The notes beneath the pieces were generated by a model. The model searched no databases. It worked only from the letters and a program-made list of their open reading frames with translations, and had not been told where the DNA came from. Positions 17,751 through 25,806 of a stretch of 35,911 nt of DNA are shown one piece after another (positions within the stretch are counted from its first letter, which is position 1; every line of letters begins with the position of its first letter). This stretch comes from Dehalococcoidia bacterium (lineage in GTDB: Bacteria > Chloroflexota > Dehalococcoidia > GIF9 > UBA5629): the NCBI GenBank assembly GCA_016783155.1, contig JADHXB010000006.1:1-35911 (forward strand), written 5' to 3'. The position numbers were made by a program, and so were the translations under genes.

Positions 17751-17759
17751 TGCGATAAT
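17751..17759 (+). promoter_or_regulatory. Extended -10 immediately before the RecB-like gene
   Basis: TGCGATAAT (TGnGATAAT) ends 6 nt before the ATG at 17766, which would start transcription at or next to the A of the start codon. No Shine-Dalgarno is present. An alternative extended -10, TGATACAAT (17709-17717), would give a ~42 nt leader, also without a Shine-Dalgarno. Confidence 0.45.
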
Positions 17760-17765
17760 TTAAGT

Positions 17766-18530
17766 ATGTTTGAAGCTTCTCCATTCAGGCTGAACATGTT
17801 CCAGCTGTGTCCACAGCAATACAAGTTCTATTACGATCCTGAAATCAGAAAAGCCTACAGAAAGCCACGGCCTTATTTCACTATGGGTGACCACGTACAC
17901 GCCGCGCTAAAAGATTTCCTCTCCGTGGTCCCGGTTAGTGAGCGAAATCCGTCAAAACTTGAAAATCTGCTGCGAGAGAAATGGCGGCGTTATCGCAAGG
18001 GATTCAATGACAGGAAAGATGAGAAAAGATGGGGTGAAAAAGCTCTCAACCAGCTACGCTGGTTTGCTCAAAATCAGGACATATCAGGTACGCCATTTAT
18101 GGTAGAAGATTATCACAGTGTTGAAGTTACCAGTAACATAATTTTAAAAGGCAAAATAGACCGGGTGGATAAGGAAGCCGACGACAGTCTGCACATCATC
18201 GATTATAAGACCGGTAAGATGCCGGCTGAAATAAATCAAATTCAGCTCCACATTTACGCCCTTATTCTTTCCAGGAAACAAGACTTGCCGCTCAAAAAAG
18301 CTTCTTATCTTTACCTGGGAGCTGGCAAATTCCGAACTATCGAGCTGACCGCCACCGATTTAGCACAAGCCACTTCCTATATAACCGACATGGTTGACAG
18401 GATATGCAAGGAAAGAGAATATCCAGCCACCCCCAATACCTACTGCTGGAACTGTGATTTCCTCGAGATATGCCCCAGTAAAGCAGAGGCAGCCAAATTC
18501 ACCGCCAACGAAGACGAGTTAGATTTCTAA
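17766..18530 (+). CDS. PD-(D/E)XK nuclease of RecB/AddB/Cas4 type with Fe-S cysteines
   Basis: Predicted DNA nuclease of 254 aa. The PDDEXK_1 core is clear: LKGKIDRVD supplies the first Asp, and HIIDYKTGKM the D-x-K motif; a QIQLHIYALIL helix follows with the conserved Q/Y. One Cys near the start (C15 in QLCPQQYKFYY) and three near the end (C227, C230, C236 in YCWNCDFLEICPS) match the 4Fe-4S clamp of AddB and Cas4. There is no helicase domain, so it is a stand-alone nuclease. It is followed 16 nt later by a truncated SbcC, hinting at a former DNA end-processing operon. No Cas genes or CRISPR array are nearby, which argues against Cas4. Confidence 0.88.
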   Translation: MFEASPFRLNMFQLCPQQYKFYYDPEIRKAYRKPRPYFTMGDHVHAALKDFLSVVPVSERNPSKLENLLREKWRRYRKGFNDRKDEKRWGEKALNQLRWFAQNQDISGTPFMVEDYHSVEVTSNIILKGKIDRVDKEADDSLHIIDYKTGKMPAEINQIQLHIYALILSRKQDLPLKKASYLYLGAGKFRTIELTATDLAQATSYITDMVDRICKEREYPATPNTYCWNCDFLEICPSKAEAAKFTANEDELDF

Positions 18531-18546
18531 TAATTAATGCAGAAAC

Positions 18547-19371
18547 ATGATTCCAGTCAGACTCGCACTCAAAAACTTCATGTGTTACCGAGACAATATG
18601 CCACCATTGTCTTTCGACGGCATACACGTGGCCTGTCTTTCCTGTCTTTGTGGTGATAATGTTAATGGTAAATCAGCACTTTTTGACGCCATAACCTGGG
18701 CACTATGGGGCAAATCCCAAACCAGGAATGACGATGACCTGGTTCACCTGGGACAATCCGAGATGGAGATAGAGCTAGAGTTCTTCTCCAGCGAACAACG
18801 ATATCGAGTCATCCGCAAGCATACTAAGAAACCCAGCAAGACACGTGCTGGACAGACTATCCTAGAACTTCAGATAGCTAACAATGGAGCTCTCAGGCCT
18901 ATTTCTGGTAATTCGCTGCTGCAAACCCAGCAGAAGATAATCGAGATTCTGAACTTGGATTACGAGACATTCAAGAACAGCGTCTTCCTTCGCCAAGGAC
19001 ATGCTGACGAATTCAGTATCAAGCGCCCTGGGGAGCACAAAGAGATACTCGCCAACATCCTCGGCTTATCTCATTATGATGAGCTTGAGAGAAGAGCCAA
19101 AGACATAGCCAACGATAGAAAAATCGAAGCGGGTATGCTTGAGAATGCTATCAATGAAATCGAACTTCAACTTGCAACTAAACCTAAACATGAGGATGAG
19201 ATTAGAAAAATACAGAACGAAATCAACCAACTTGAAGCAGGCAGAAAATCTGCAAACGTATGTTTGACACACACAAGCAATGAAAGCTACCATACATGCT
19301 TGTTCGCCTCGAAAAATCGAAGACAAATAAGGAAGGCCAAAGAAATCCTCTGTGAACACAAAGCTATATGA
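18547..19371 (+). pseudogene. sbcC: SbcC/Rad50 N-terminal fragment, truncated in the coiled coil
   Basis: The first ~235 of 274 residues match the N-terminal ATPase lobe of SbcC/Rad50: a start strand LALKNFMCYRDN, a Walker A GDNVNGKSA (G36-A44), a Q-loop VFLRQGHADEF, and entry into the coiled coil (IRKIQNEINQLEAG). The frame then turns into unrelated sequence (about residue 236 onward) and stops at 19371. The long coiled coil, zinc hook and C-terminal lobe with signature motif and Walker B are absent; intact relatives are 800-1,000 residues. The 3' end overlaps the porG start by 20 nt. There is no sbcD next to it. The reading frame is open throughout, so expression of a short ATPase-lobe protein cannot be excluded. 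Confidence 0.8.
19264..19293 (+). promoter_or_regulatory. Possible promoter of porGDAB in the sbcC tail
   Basis: A perfect TTGACA (19264-19269), 18 nt spacer, then the poor -10 TACCAT (19288-19293). It lies just after the point where SbcC similarity ends, about 50 nt before the porG GTG, so it could have come with the por operon when the two segments were joined. Confidence 0.35.
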
Positions 19372-19930
19372 GATTAGATGGCATGGGCGGGGCGGACAGG
19401 GAGCTGTAACAGCCGCTAAGATAGTGGCACAGGCAGCCTATCTTAAAGGATGCCAAGGGGTAACCGCGGCACCATCATTCGGCGCTGAAAGAAGGGGCAT
19501 TCCAGTAAGTGCCTTAACCAGAATTTCCACAGAACCAGTAATGGTCATATCTCAAGTGGAAAAACCAAATGCGGTAGTAGTTCTGGACCACACCTTACTG
19601 AAATACAAGGAAGTAATCAGCGGCTTAAGCAGCGGGGGATGGCTGGTAGTAAATTCATGGCAACATCCCAAGGAACTTAACATCAAAGGCGATTTTAACA
19701 TTGCCACCGCCGATGCCACTAAAATCTGCCGGGAACTGGGGCTGATGGTCGGCGGACTTCCAATGGTGAATACTGCCATGTTAGGCGCTTTTACCCGTGC
19801 TACACAAATAGTGGATATGCCCAGCATTAAAAAAGTAATCAGGGAAAGATTTACCAATAACGCTGTTGACATTAACCTCGCAGCCATTGAGAAGGCATAC
19901 GAGATAACCAAACTAGAGAGAATAAAATAA
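19352..19930 (+). CDS. porG: 2-oxoacid:ferredoxin oxidoreductase, gamma subunit
   Basis: Gamma subunit (192 aa) of a four-subunit pyruvate/2-oxoacid:ferredoxin oxidoreductase. It has EIRWHGRGGQGAVTAAKIVA at residues 7-26, the family signature, then FGAERRGIPVSAL, and GGLPMVNTAMLGAF toward the end. The start is GTG at 19352, inside the end of the truncated sbcC frame; no ATG is available in frame nearby. Shine-Dalgarno-like AAGGAAGG lies too far upstream to be convincing. It is first in a porG-D-A-B set with gaps of 9, 13 and 13 nt. Substrate (pyruvate or another 2-oxoacid) cannot be settled from sequence. Confidence 0.93.
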   Translation: MNTKLYEIRWHGRGGQGAVTAAKIVAQAAYLKGCQGVTAAPSFGAERRGIPVSALTRISTEPVMVISQVEKPNAVVVLDHTLLKYKEVISGLSSGGWLVVNSWQHPKELNIKGDFNIATADATKICRELGLMVGGLPMVNTAMLGAFTRATQIVDMPSIKKVIRERFTNNAVDINLAAIEKAYEITKLERIK

Positions 19931-19939
19931 CACAAGACC

Positions 19940-20215
19940 ATGAGAACCAGGGATTGCAAGCATATCTGCGATGAGTCATCACCAGCTATTGGCGAAGCCG
20001 GCAAGACCGGCGAGTGGCGCAGCCTGACGCCGGTGATACACCATAACAAGTGCATCCCGGCTAAGCAAAAGAAGCAATCATGCTTTCTATGCTGGCTTTA
20101 TTGTCCAGATGCTATCATCAAGAAAACCATACCCATCCAGATAAACCTGGAATACTGCAAAGGATGCGGAATATGCGTGCAGGTATGCCCGGCAAAAGCT
20201 ATAACCATGGCATAA
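19940..20215 (+). CDS. porD: 2-oxoacid:ferredoxin oxidoreductase, delta (2[4Fe-4S]) subunit
   Basis: Ferredoxin-like electron-transfer subunit of 91 aa. The second cluster motif is canonical (CKGCGICVQVCPAKAI). The first is stretched: CIPAKQKKQSCFLCWLYCPD gives C-x9-C-x2-C-x3-CP, where the usual spacing starts C-x2-C, so about seven residues are inserted after the first Cys. The N-terminus carries two further Cys (C6, C10) in RDCKHICDE. It passes electrons from the catalytic alpha/beta subunits to ferredoxin. The neighbours porG and porA are 9 and 13 nt away. Confidence 0.92.
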   Translation: MRTRDCKHICDESSPAIGEAGKTGEWRSLTPVIHHNKCIPAKQKKQSCFLCWLYCPDAIIKKTIPIQINLEYCKGCGICVQVCPAKAITMA

Positions 20216-20228
20216 TGAAGAAAAGGCT

Positions 20229-21482
20229 ATGCCCAAGACAAGAAGAGCCAGTGCTTCTTTGACAAAGAAAGCTAACAAAGCCAACATACGACTGCTGGAC
20301 GGCAATCAAGCTGCGGCCGAGGGTGCCAAACTCAGCCGTGTCCAGGTCATTGCCGCCTACCCAATCACGCCACAAACACCTGTTACCGAAGCACTGTCTG
20401 AATTTGCCGAGAGAGGCGATCTCAAGGCTGAATACGTCGCCGTCGAGAGTGAACACAGTGCCATGGCCGTATGTACTTCAGCCTCCATGGTAGGAGCCAG
20501 AACCTTCACCGCCACAAGCGCCCATGGTTTAGCCTACATGCATGAGATGCTGCACTGGGCGGCCGGAGCACGTCTCCCGGTGGTGCTCGCCTGCGTTAAC
20601 CGTGCCATCGGAGCACCCTGGAATGTACTCAACGACCAACAAGACTCCATATCCCAGCGTGATACCGGCTGGATACAAATATATGCCCGAAACAACCAGG
20701 AGATTTTGGATTCTATCATCCAAGCCTATAAGATTGCGGAAAGTGTGTACGTGCCTGTTATGGTCTGCTTCGACGGCTATGTTCTATCCCATACCGAAAT
20801 GCCGGTGGATGTACCATCGCAAGAGGACGTGGATAGATTTCTACCTCCATATAAACCGCACACCATACTTGATCCGGCCAATCCCAAGAACTATAACCTC
20901 GTAACCCTCGCCGACCCCAGAGCTAACGCTGATGGTGTTCTCTGCCACGGATATATGGAGTTAAGATATCTCCTCCAGGAAGCTTTGCAAAACTCCGCAG
21001 AAACAATAATCAAGGTAGGACAAGAATTCGGCGAGTTATTTGGCAGGAACTACGCCAACATGTTCTGGAAAGATAACCTGGACGATGCTGATATAGTCAT
21101 TGTCGCCATGGGCAGCCTGGCGATGGAAGCAAAGGTGGCTATGGGCATGCTTCGGGAGGATGGACTTAAGGTCGGTGTTCTGGGCTTGAGGATGTTCAGA
21201 CCATTTCCTAAAGCCGCTTTGGTAAAAGCACTCGAAAAAGCTCGCCTGATTGTGGTTTTTGATAAGAATATCAGCTACGGCTCTGAGGGAGCTACCTCCT
21301 CAGAAATCAAGTCAGCTCTTTATGGGAGTCAGATAAAAGCAGCTGTAAGAAACTTCATCGTCGGACTGGGTGGTCGCGATATCAAAGCAAGAGAATTAGC
21401 AGACGCAGTACGAAAATCGCTGCCTTCACTGAAAACAGGCGCTTTAAACATCGAATATCCTGAATGGATATGCTACATTTAA
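20229..21482 (+). CDS. porA: 2-oxoacid:ferredoxin oxidoreductase, alpha subunit
   Basis: Large catalytic subunit, 417 aa, which together with beta binds thiamine pyrophosphate and converts pyruvate (or another 2-oxoacid) plus CoA to acyl-CoA, CO2 and reduced ferredoxin. Family landmarks are DGNQAAAEGAKLSRVQVIAA then YPITPQTPVTE, EYVAVESEHSAMAVC, FTATSAHGLAYMHEML, and NDQQDSISQRDTGWIQIYA, the loop near the substrate. A C-terminal transketolase-C-like domain follows (VAMGSLAMEAKVAM, VGVLGLRMFRPFP). The first ~18 residues are a Lys/Arg/Ala-rich extension. AAAGG sits just before the ATG. Confidence 0.95.
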   Translation: MPKTRRASASLTKKANKANIRLLDGNQAAAEGAKLSRVQVIAAYPITPQTPVTEALSEFAERGDLKAEYVAVESEHSAMAVCTSASMVGARTFTATSAHGLAYMHEMLHWAAGARLPVVLACVNRAIGAPWNVLNDQQDSISQRDTGWIQIYARNNQEILDSIIQAYKIAESVYVPVMVCFDGYVLSHTEMPVDVPSQEDVDRFLPPYKPHTILDPANPKNYNLVTLADPRANADGVLCHGYMELRYLLQEALQNSAETIIKVGQEFGELFGRNYANMFWKDNLDDADIVIVAMGSLAMEAKVAMGMLREDGLKVGVLGLRMFRPFPKAALVKALEKARLIVVFDKNISYGSEGATSSEIKSALYGSQIKAAVRNFIVGLGGRDIKARELADAVRKSLPSLKTGALNIEYPEWICYI

Positions 21483-21495
21483 GAGGTTTTTAATT

Positions 21496-22398
21496 TTGAA
21501 AGTTAATGCTGTCAACCTGACTGAAACGGAATACGTACTGCCCGGCAACAGGACATGTCCGGGCTGCGCCTTAACTCTTGCCTATCGCCACATTCTAAAG
21601 GCATTAGATGGCCAGGTCATTGTAACGGTGCCAGCCAGCTGTCTCACCGTATTGCATGGCATGTACCCAATAACGTCGGTCAATGTGCCTTGTGTGAATA
21701 CGCCGTTTGCTTCCACCGGAGCATCGGCAACTGGACTGGTTGCCGGACTCAGAGCTACGGGCAGAAAGGAAATTACCGTATTGGCAATGGCCGGCGATGG
21801 CGGCACTCATGACATAGGAATCCAGTCGTTAAGCGGGGCTGCGGAAAGACAGGAGGATTTTATATACATCTGCTATGACAACGAAGGCTATATGAACACT
21901 GGCAATCAACGCTCAGGCTCAACGCCTCTCGGTGCTATCACAGGCACCACGCCTATCCTTGGCAAGCGTCAGAACCCGAAGGACATAGCTGCCATAATGG
22001 AAGCTCATTGCCTGCCGTATATCGCCACTTCCAATTCCTCTTATCCCCTAGACCTATACGAAAAGGTCAGAAAAGCAAAAGAGATAAAGGGCACCAGGTT
22101 CATTCATGTGTTTGCACCTTGCGCTCCCGGATGGCAATTCCCCTACAGCGATACCATCAAAATCGGCCAGCTGGCAGTAGAAACAGGGTTGGTTGTGCTC
22201 TATGAGGTTGAAAACGGCATTTTTCGCCTTACTTCTGCCAGCGAGTCCCTTGCCCGAAAGGGTAATCTAAAGCCAGTAAGAGAATATTTAGCTAAGCAGG
22301 GAAGATTCAAGAACATTGCCGAAGAGCAAATCTCTCAATTGCAGGACTGGGTAAACACCCGATGGGAGTGCTACATTGACCGAGCAACTAACTTTTAG
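21496..22398 (+). CDS. porB: 2-oxoacid:ferredoxin oxidoreductase, beta subunit
   Basis: TPP-binding beta subunit, 300 aa. CPGCALTLAYRHIL near residue 21 and a Cys in VNVPCVNTPF are the proximal Fe-S ligands. The TPP/Mg motif is MAGDGGTHDIG with the matching YDNEGYMNTGNQRSGSTP. The C-terminal part (HVFAPCAPGWQFP) is typical of POR-type beta subunits. The start is TTG at 21496 behind AAGAGG; the next in-frame starts would cut the N-terminal strand. It ends the por set, followed by a 199 nt gap holding the lysA promoter. Confidence 0.95.
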   Translation: MKVNAVNLTETEYVLPGNRTCPGCALTLAYRHILKALDGQVIVTVPASCLTVLHGMYPITSVNVPCVNTPFASTGASATGLVAGLRATGRKEITVLAMAGDGGTHDIGIQSLSGAAERQEDFIYICYDNEGYMNTGNQRSGSTPLGAITGTTPILGKRQNPKDIAAIMEAHCLPYIATSNSSYPLDLYEKVRKAKEIKGTRFIHVFAPCAPGWQFPYSDTIKIGQLAVETGLVVLYEVENGIFRLTSASESLARKGNLKPVREYLAKQGRFKNIAEEQISQLQDWVNTRWECYIDRATNF

Positions 22399-22533
22399 CC
22401 TTCAAACGACACCTCAGACTCAACATCCTAAGACACTTAGAAAATAATTTACCGTTTTTTCACCCGGCAAAGCAGTTTTGTCGAGCTCCACACTGACACC
22501 ACACAAAAACCGCTCTGAACCATAGACTAGGAG

Positions 22534-22563
22534 ATGACAGCCTAACTACAAGGATAGTATAAT
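22534..22563 (+). promoter_or_regulatory. Promoter of lysA-holB-ricT
   Basis: ATGACA (22534-22539, one mismatch to TTGACA), 18 nt spacer, perfect TATAAT (22558-22563). The predicted start near 22570 leaves a ~28 nt leader without a clear Shine-Dalgarno. The rest of the 22399-22597 gap shows no hairpin or other feature. Confidence 0.65.
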
Positions 22564-22597
22564 GCTTATATCTGTTGATAGCTGTGATTTTGTTTAA

Positions 22598-23923
22598 ATG
22601 CACCAAAGCGATTTATCGAAGCTTTCCCTGTTTCCACTAACAAAGGATATTGACAGTCGCGGTCACCTTCATATCGGTGGCTGTGACTGCGTTGAGCTGA
22701 CTAAGAAATTCGGCACGCCCCTCTATGTCTTCGACGAGGTCACTCTTCGCTCCAAGTGCCAGGAATTCAAGACCGAGTTCACCAAGCGCTATTCGAACAC
22801 ACTGATTATATACGCATCTAAGGCTTTCCTGAACCGGGCTCTAGCTATCATTTTCAAAGAAGAAGGCCTGGGATTAGATGTCGTTTCCGGTGGAGAATTG
22901 AGCGTGGCGCAATCAGTAGATTTTCCCTGTGAAAAGGTATGTTTCCATGGAAATAATAAGACTGCCGATGAGCTGAAGCTGGCTCTGGATTGGGGAATCG
23001 GACGAATCGTAGTTGACAATTTCGATGAGCTGGAACTGCTTAACTCATTGGCCCATAAGACGGGAGCTAAACAGACTATTCTAGTCCGCCTTAATCCGGG
23101 AGTTGACCCACATACTCACCGACATACTACGACCGGCATACTGGATAGTAAATTTGGCTTTCCTCTAGCCACCGGACAGGCTGAGACGGCAGTAGTCAAG
23201 GCTATGTCAGCCACCAACCTTGATCTCGTGGGACTCCATTTTCACCTCGGCTCACCAATACCCGATACTTCTTCTTATCAGACAGCCATAAGCCTTGTCC
23301 TTAACTTCGCCAAGGAGATGAAAGCCAAGTGTGATTTTCACCTTGCTGAACTCAGCCCCGGTGGTGGTTTTGCCGTCAAATACACAGTAGACTCTAAGAC
23401 ACCAGGCATAGCTGATTATGCAGAAGCTATAACCGCCAAGGTGAAAAGTCTAGCCACTGAGCTTGACTTGACATACCCAAAGCTAATTATCGAACCCGGG
23501 AGAGCCATCGTAGCACAGGCAGGTGTGGCTTTATATACTGTTGGTTCGGCAAAAGAGATTCCCGGAGTGCGGAAATATATATGTGTAGACGGCGGTATGG
23601 GAGATAATATTCGCCCGGCTCTTTACGAAGCACGGTATGAAGTTTTAGTGGCAAACAAGGTAAGTGATAACGAACCAACCAATGTTACCATCGCTGGCAA
23701 ATATTGTGAGTCAGGTGACATTCTGGCCAGAGATGTGAGCATGGCTCCCTTCTCAACAGGAGATATCATCGCTATACCAGTCAACGGCGCTTATTCTATC
23801 CCCATGTCAAGCAACTATAATATGATTCCCAGGCCAGCCATTGCAATGGTCAAAGACGGCAAAGCTCGCCTCATTCGAAAGCGCGAAAGCTACAAGGACT
23901 TAATGAGACTAGACTCAATTTAG
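22598..23923 (+). CDS. lysA: Diaminopimelate decarboxylase
   Basis: PLP enzyme that makes L-lysine from meso-diaminopimelate, the last step of lysine synthesis. The 441 residues belong to fold-type III decarboxylases: PLYVFDEVTLRSKC, the PLP lysine K75 in IYASKAFLN, GLDVVSGGELSVA, the specificity helix region VRLNPGVDPHTHRH, HFHLGS, EPGRAIVAQAG, and the active-site C370 in YCESGDILARD. A separate meaning (arginine or ornithine decarboxylase) is unlikely because of the DAP-type Cys-Glu-Ser-x-Asp motif. The gap to holB is 7 nt. Confidence 0.96.
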   Translation: MHQSDLSKLSLFPLTKDIDSRGHLHIGGCDCVELTKKFGTPLYVFDEVTLRSKCQEFKTEFTKRYSNTLIIYASKAFLNRALAIIFKEEGLGLDVVSGGELSVAQSVDFPCEKVCFHGNNKTADELKLALDWGIGRIVVDNFDELELLNSLAHKTGAKQTILVRLNPGVDPHTHRHTTTGILDSKFGFPLATGQAETAVVKAMSATNLDLVGLHFHLGSPIPDTSSYQTAISLVLNFAKEMKAKCDFHLAELSPGGGFAVKYTVDSKTPGIADYAEAITAKVKSLATELDLTYPKLIIEPGRAIVAQAGVALYTVGSAKEIPGVRKYICVDGGMGDNIRPALYEARYEVLVANKVSDNEPTNVTIAGKYCESGDILARDVSMAPFSTGDIIAIPVNGAYSIPMSSNYNMIPRPAIAMVKDGKARLIRKRESYKDLMRLDSI

Positions 23924-23930
23924 AAGAGAT

Positions 23931-24971
23931 ATGTGGCAAACAATTGGTCAACCAAAAGCTTTAGCCTTACTTGAACGTAGCCTTCAAACTGGTGAATTGG
24001 CCCATGCTTACCTTATTGTAGGAGCACCACACATAGGCAAGATGACCTTAGCATCCGATTTAGCCAAAGCAGTGAACTGTCAAGGGAAGGAGTCACCATG
24101 TGGTGAGTGCCAGTCCTGCCGCAGGATTGCAGATGGAAAGCATGCCGATATTACAATCATAAGTTTGAACTCAGCCAAAGGCTCAGGAGAGACAAAATCA
24201 AGGGTTGAGATCAGCATCGATGATATTAGAGAACTTCAACACAGTGCCAGCCTGCCGCCGTACGAGGGAAAGTGCAAGGTCTTCATTATCGATGGTGCTG
24301 AATATCTATCTACCGAAGCAGCCAACTGCTTGCTCAAGACTATAGAAGAGCCGCCGCCTCACATAATGATACTTCTCCTGACTGCCGAAGAGTCACAGCT
24401 CCTGTCCACTGTAGTCTCGCGCTGTCAGCGGATAGAATTAAAGCCAATTTCAAGCGAGGAAACAGAAAGGGTGCTTATCGAGTCCCACGGCGTTGATAGT
24501 GATAGGGCAAAACTCTTAGCCCGATTGTCCCAGGGTTGCCTCGGTTGGGCACTAAGAGTCTCAATAGACGATAGTTATCTCGCACAGCGGAATCAAAGGT
24601 TAGCGGAGATGTTTTCTATCTTAAGCGCTGGCTGGGAAGAGCGCTTCAGCTGCGCTGCTAAGCTCGGTAATGAGCGTAAGTCAGCCGAAGAGACAATAAA
24701 ACTTTGGCTTGTCTGGTGGAGAGATGTGATGTTGACTAAATGCGGCTGTAAACACACCACCAATATTGACTACATCTCAAAGCTTGAGAAGTGGGCACAG
24801 GTGCTAAGTTTATTGGAGATCAGGAATTTCATCGATAGCTTGCGACAATCTTTAAACCAAATTGCCGTAAATGCCAACCTTCGCTTGATATTCGAGATAT
24901 TAATGCTTAACATGCCTAAAAAGGAGGGGGCACTGGGTAATACAACACTACCCACGCCCGTGAGCCAATAA
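23931..24971 (+). CDS. holB: DNA polymerase III delta-prime subunit
   Basis: Clamp-loader subunit, 346 aa, AAA+ fold. It has AHAYLIVGAPHIGKMTLA (P-loop G31-T39), a four-Cys zinc module (C50, C57, C60, C63), the Walker B region KVFIIDGAEYLSTEAANCLL, KTIEEPPPHIMILLLTAEE, and the SRC motif in VVSRCQRIE. The P-loop has His where a middle Gly is usual, in keeping with delta-prime often being a poor ATPase. The stop overlaps the ricT start by 1 nt. In many bacteria holB and the PSP1 gene ricT are adjacent, as here. Confidence 0.95.
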   Translation: MWQTIGQPKALALLERSLQTGELAHAYLIVGAPHIGKMTLASDLAKAVNCQGKESPCGECQSCRRIADGKHADITIISLNSAKGSGETKSRVEISIDDIRELQHSASLPPYEGKCKVFIIDGAEYLSTEAANCLLKTIEEPPPHIMILLLTAEESQLLSTVVSRCQRIELKPISSEETERVLIESHGVDSDRAKLLARLSQGCLGWALRVSIDDSYLAQRNQRLAEMFSILSAGWEERFSCAAKLGNERKSAEETIKLWLVWWRDVMLTKCGCKHTTNIDYISKLEKWAQVLSLLEIRNFIDSLRQSLNQIAVNANLRLIFEILMLNMPKKEGALGNTTLPTPVSQ

Positions 24972-25804
24972 TGCCAGAAATAGCCGGAGTTCGCTTTCAT
25001 CAAGCCGGTAAGGTCTATTATTTTGACGCTGCGGATATCCCTCTGGAAGTAAATGACAATGTGGTGGTTGAGACCAGCCGTGGCCACGAATTGGGCAAGG
25101 TGGTTATCTCACCAAAACAAGTCATCTTCAGTGAAATAACTGAACCACTGAAACCAGTGATCCGTAAGGCACAAGCCGAAGACATAGAAAAAGCCCAACA
25201 GCAACAAAAAAGGGCAACTAATGCCATAGCCAAATGCCGAGAGCTAGTAGAAAAACTCAAATTACCAATGAAACCGATCTCAGCTCAGTATAATTTAGAT
25301 AGAAGCCATCTCACCATCTTCTTCAGCGCCGAAAAAAGGGTTGATTTTCGTGAGCTTGCTCGAGAGCTAAGCCGCGATCTGAAAACCCGCGTTGAATTAA
25401 GACAAGTTGGGGCTAGAGACGAGGCAAAGTTAATCGGTGGCTTAGGTAAATGTGGTTTCCCCTTATGCTGTACCACCTTCCTCAGCGAGTTTGAGCCAGT
25501 TTCCATCAAGATGGCTAAGGAGCAAGATATCGCGCTCAACCCGATGAAAACATCTGGTGTCTGCGGCCGACTTCTCTGCTGTTTGAACTATGAATATGAG
25601 CAATACCGAGCTATGAAAGAAAAAATGCCATCATTGCGCCAGGAGGTGTCCACAGCCTTGGGAAAGGCTAAAGTAGTCAGTTGTAATCCACTTAAAGAGA
25701 CGGTAACAGTAGAATTAGAAACGGGTGTTACCGTAGAATTACCGCTCAGCCAGATAGATTGGCGCGAAAAGCCAGCAGACGATAAGCAGCAGACAAAAAG
25801 TTAG
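24971..25804 (+). CDS. ricT: PSP1-domain protein RicT/YaaT
   Basis: 277-residue PSP1 protein. In Bacillus, RicT belongs to the RicA-F-T complex with Fe-S clusters that influences RNA maturation and developmental phosphorelay. The conserved core is present: RGHELGKVV, RVDFRELARELSRDLKTRVE, LRQVGARDEAKLIGGLGKCG, and the Cys cluster CGFPLCCTTFLSEF plus SGVCGRLLCCLNYEY. An ATG overlaps the holB stop. It converges on the HNH gene, the two stops being 2 nt apart, with no terminator between. RicA and RicF are not seen in the window. Confidence 0.95.
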   Translation: MPEIAGVRFHQAGKVYYFDAADIPLEVNDNVVVETSRGHELGKVVISPKQVIFSEITEPLKPVIRKAQAEDIEKAQQQQKRATNAIAKCRELVEKLKLPMKPISAQYNLDRSHLTIFFSAEKRVDFRELARELSRDLKTRVELRQVGARDEAKLIGGLGKCGFPLCCTTFLSEFEPVSIKMAKEQDIALNPMKTSGVCGRLLCCLNYEYEQYRAMKEKMPSLRQEVSTALGKAKVVSCNPLKETVTVELETGVTVELPLSQIDWREKPADDKQQTKS

Positions 25805-25806
25805 AT

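Noticed and set aside
17766-18530. Cas4 of a CRISPR system.
   Set aside because: The Fe-S nuclease pattern also fits AddB/RecB-type nucleases, and there are no cas genes or direct repeats anywhere in the window.
19240-19371. Programmed frameshift continuing SbcC in another frame.
   Set aside because: Only about 100 nt remain before porG, and no frame there continues coiled-coil or ATPase sequence.
19552-20055. 167-codon minus-strand frame opposite porG.
   Set aside because: It lies antisense to a strongly conserved subunit, has no ribosome binding site or recognisable motif, and crosses the porG-porD boundary.
22399-22597. Riboswitch (lysine type) upstream of lysA.
   Set aside because: The likely transcript start near 22570 leaves too little leader, and no long conserved stems were seen.
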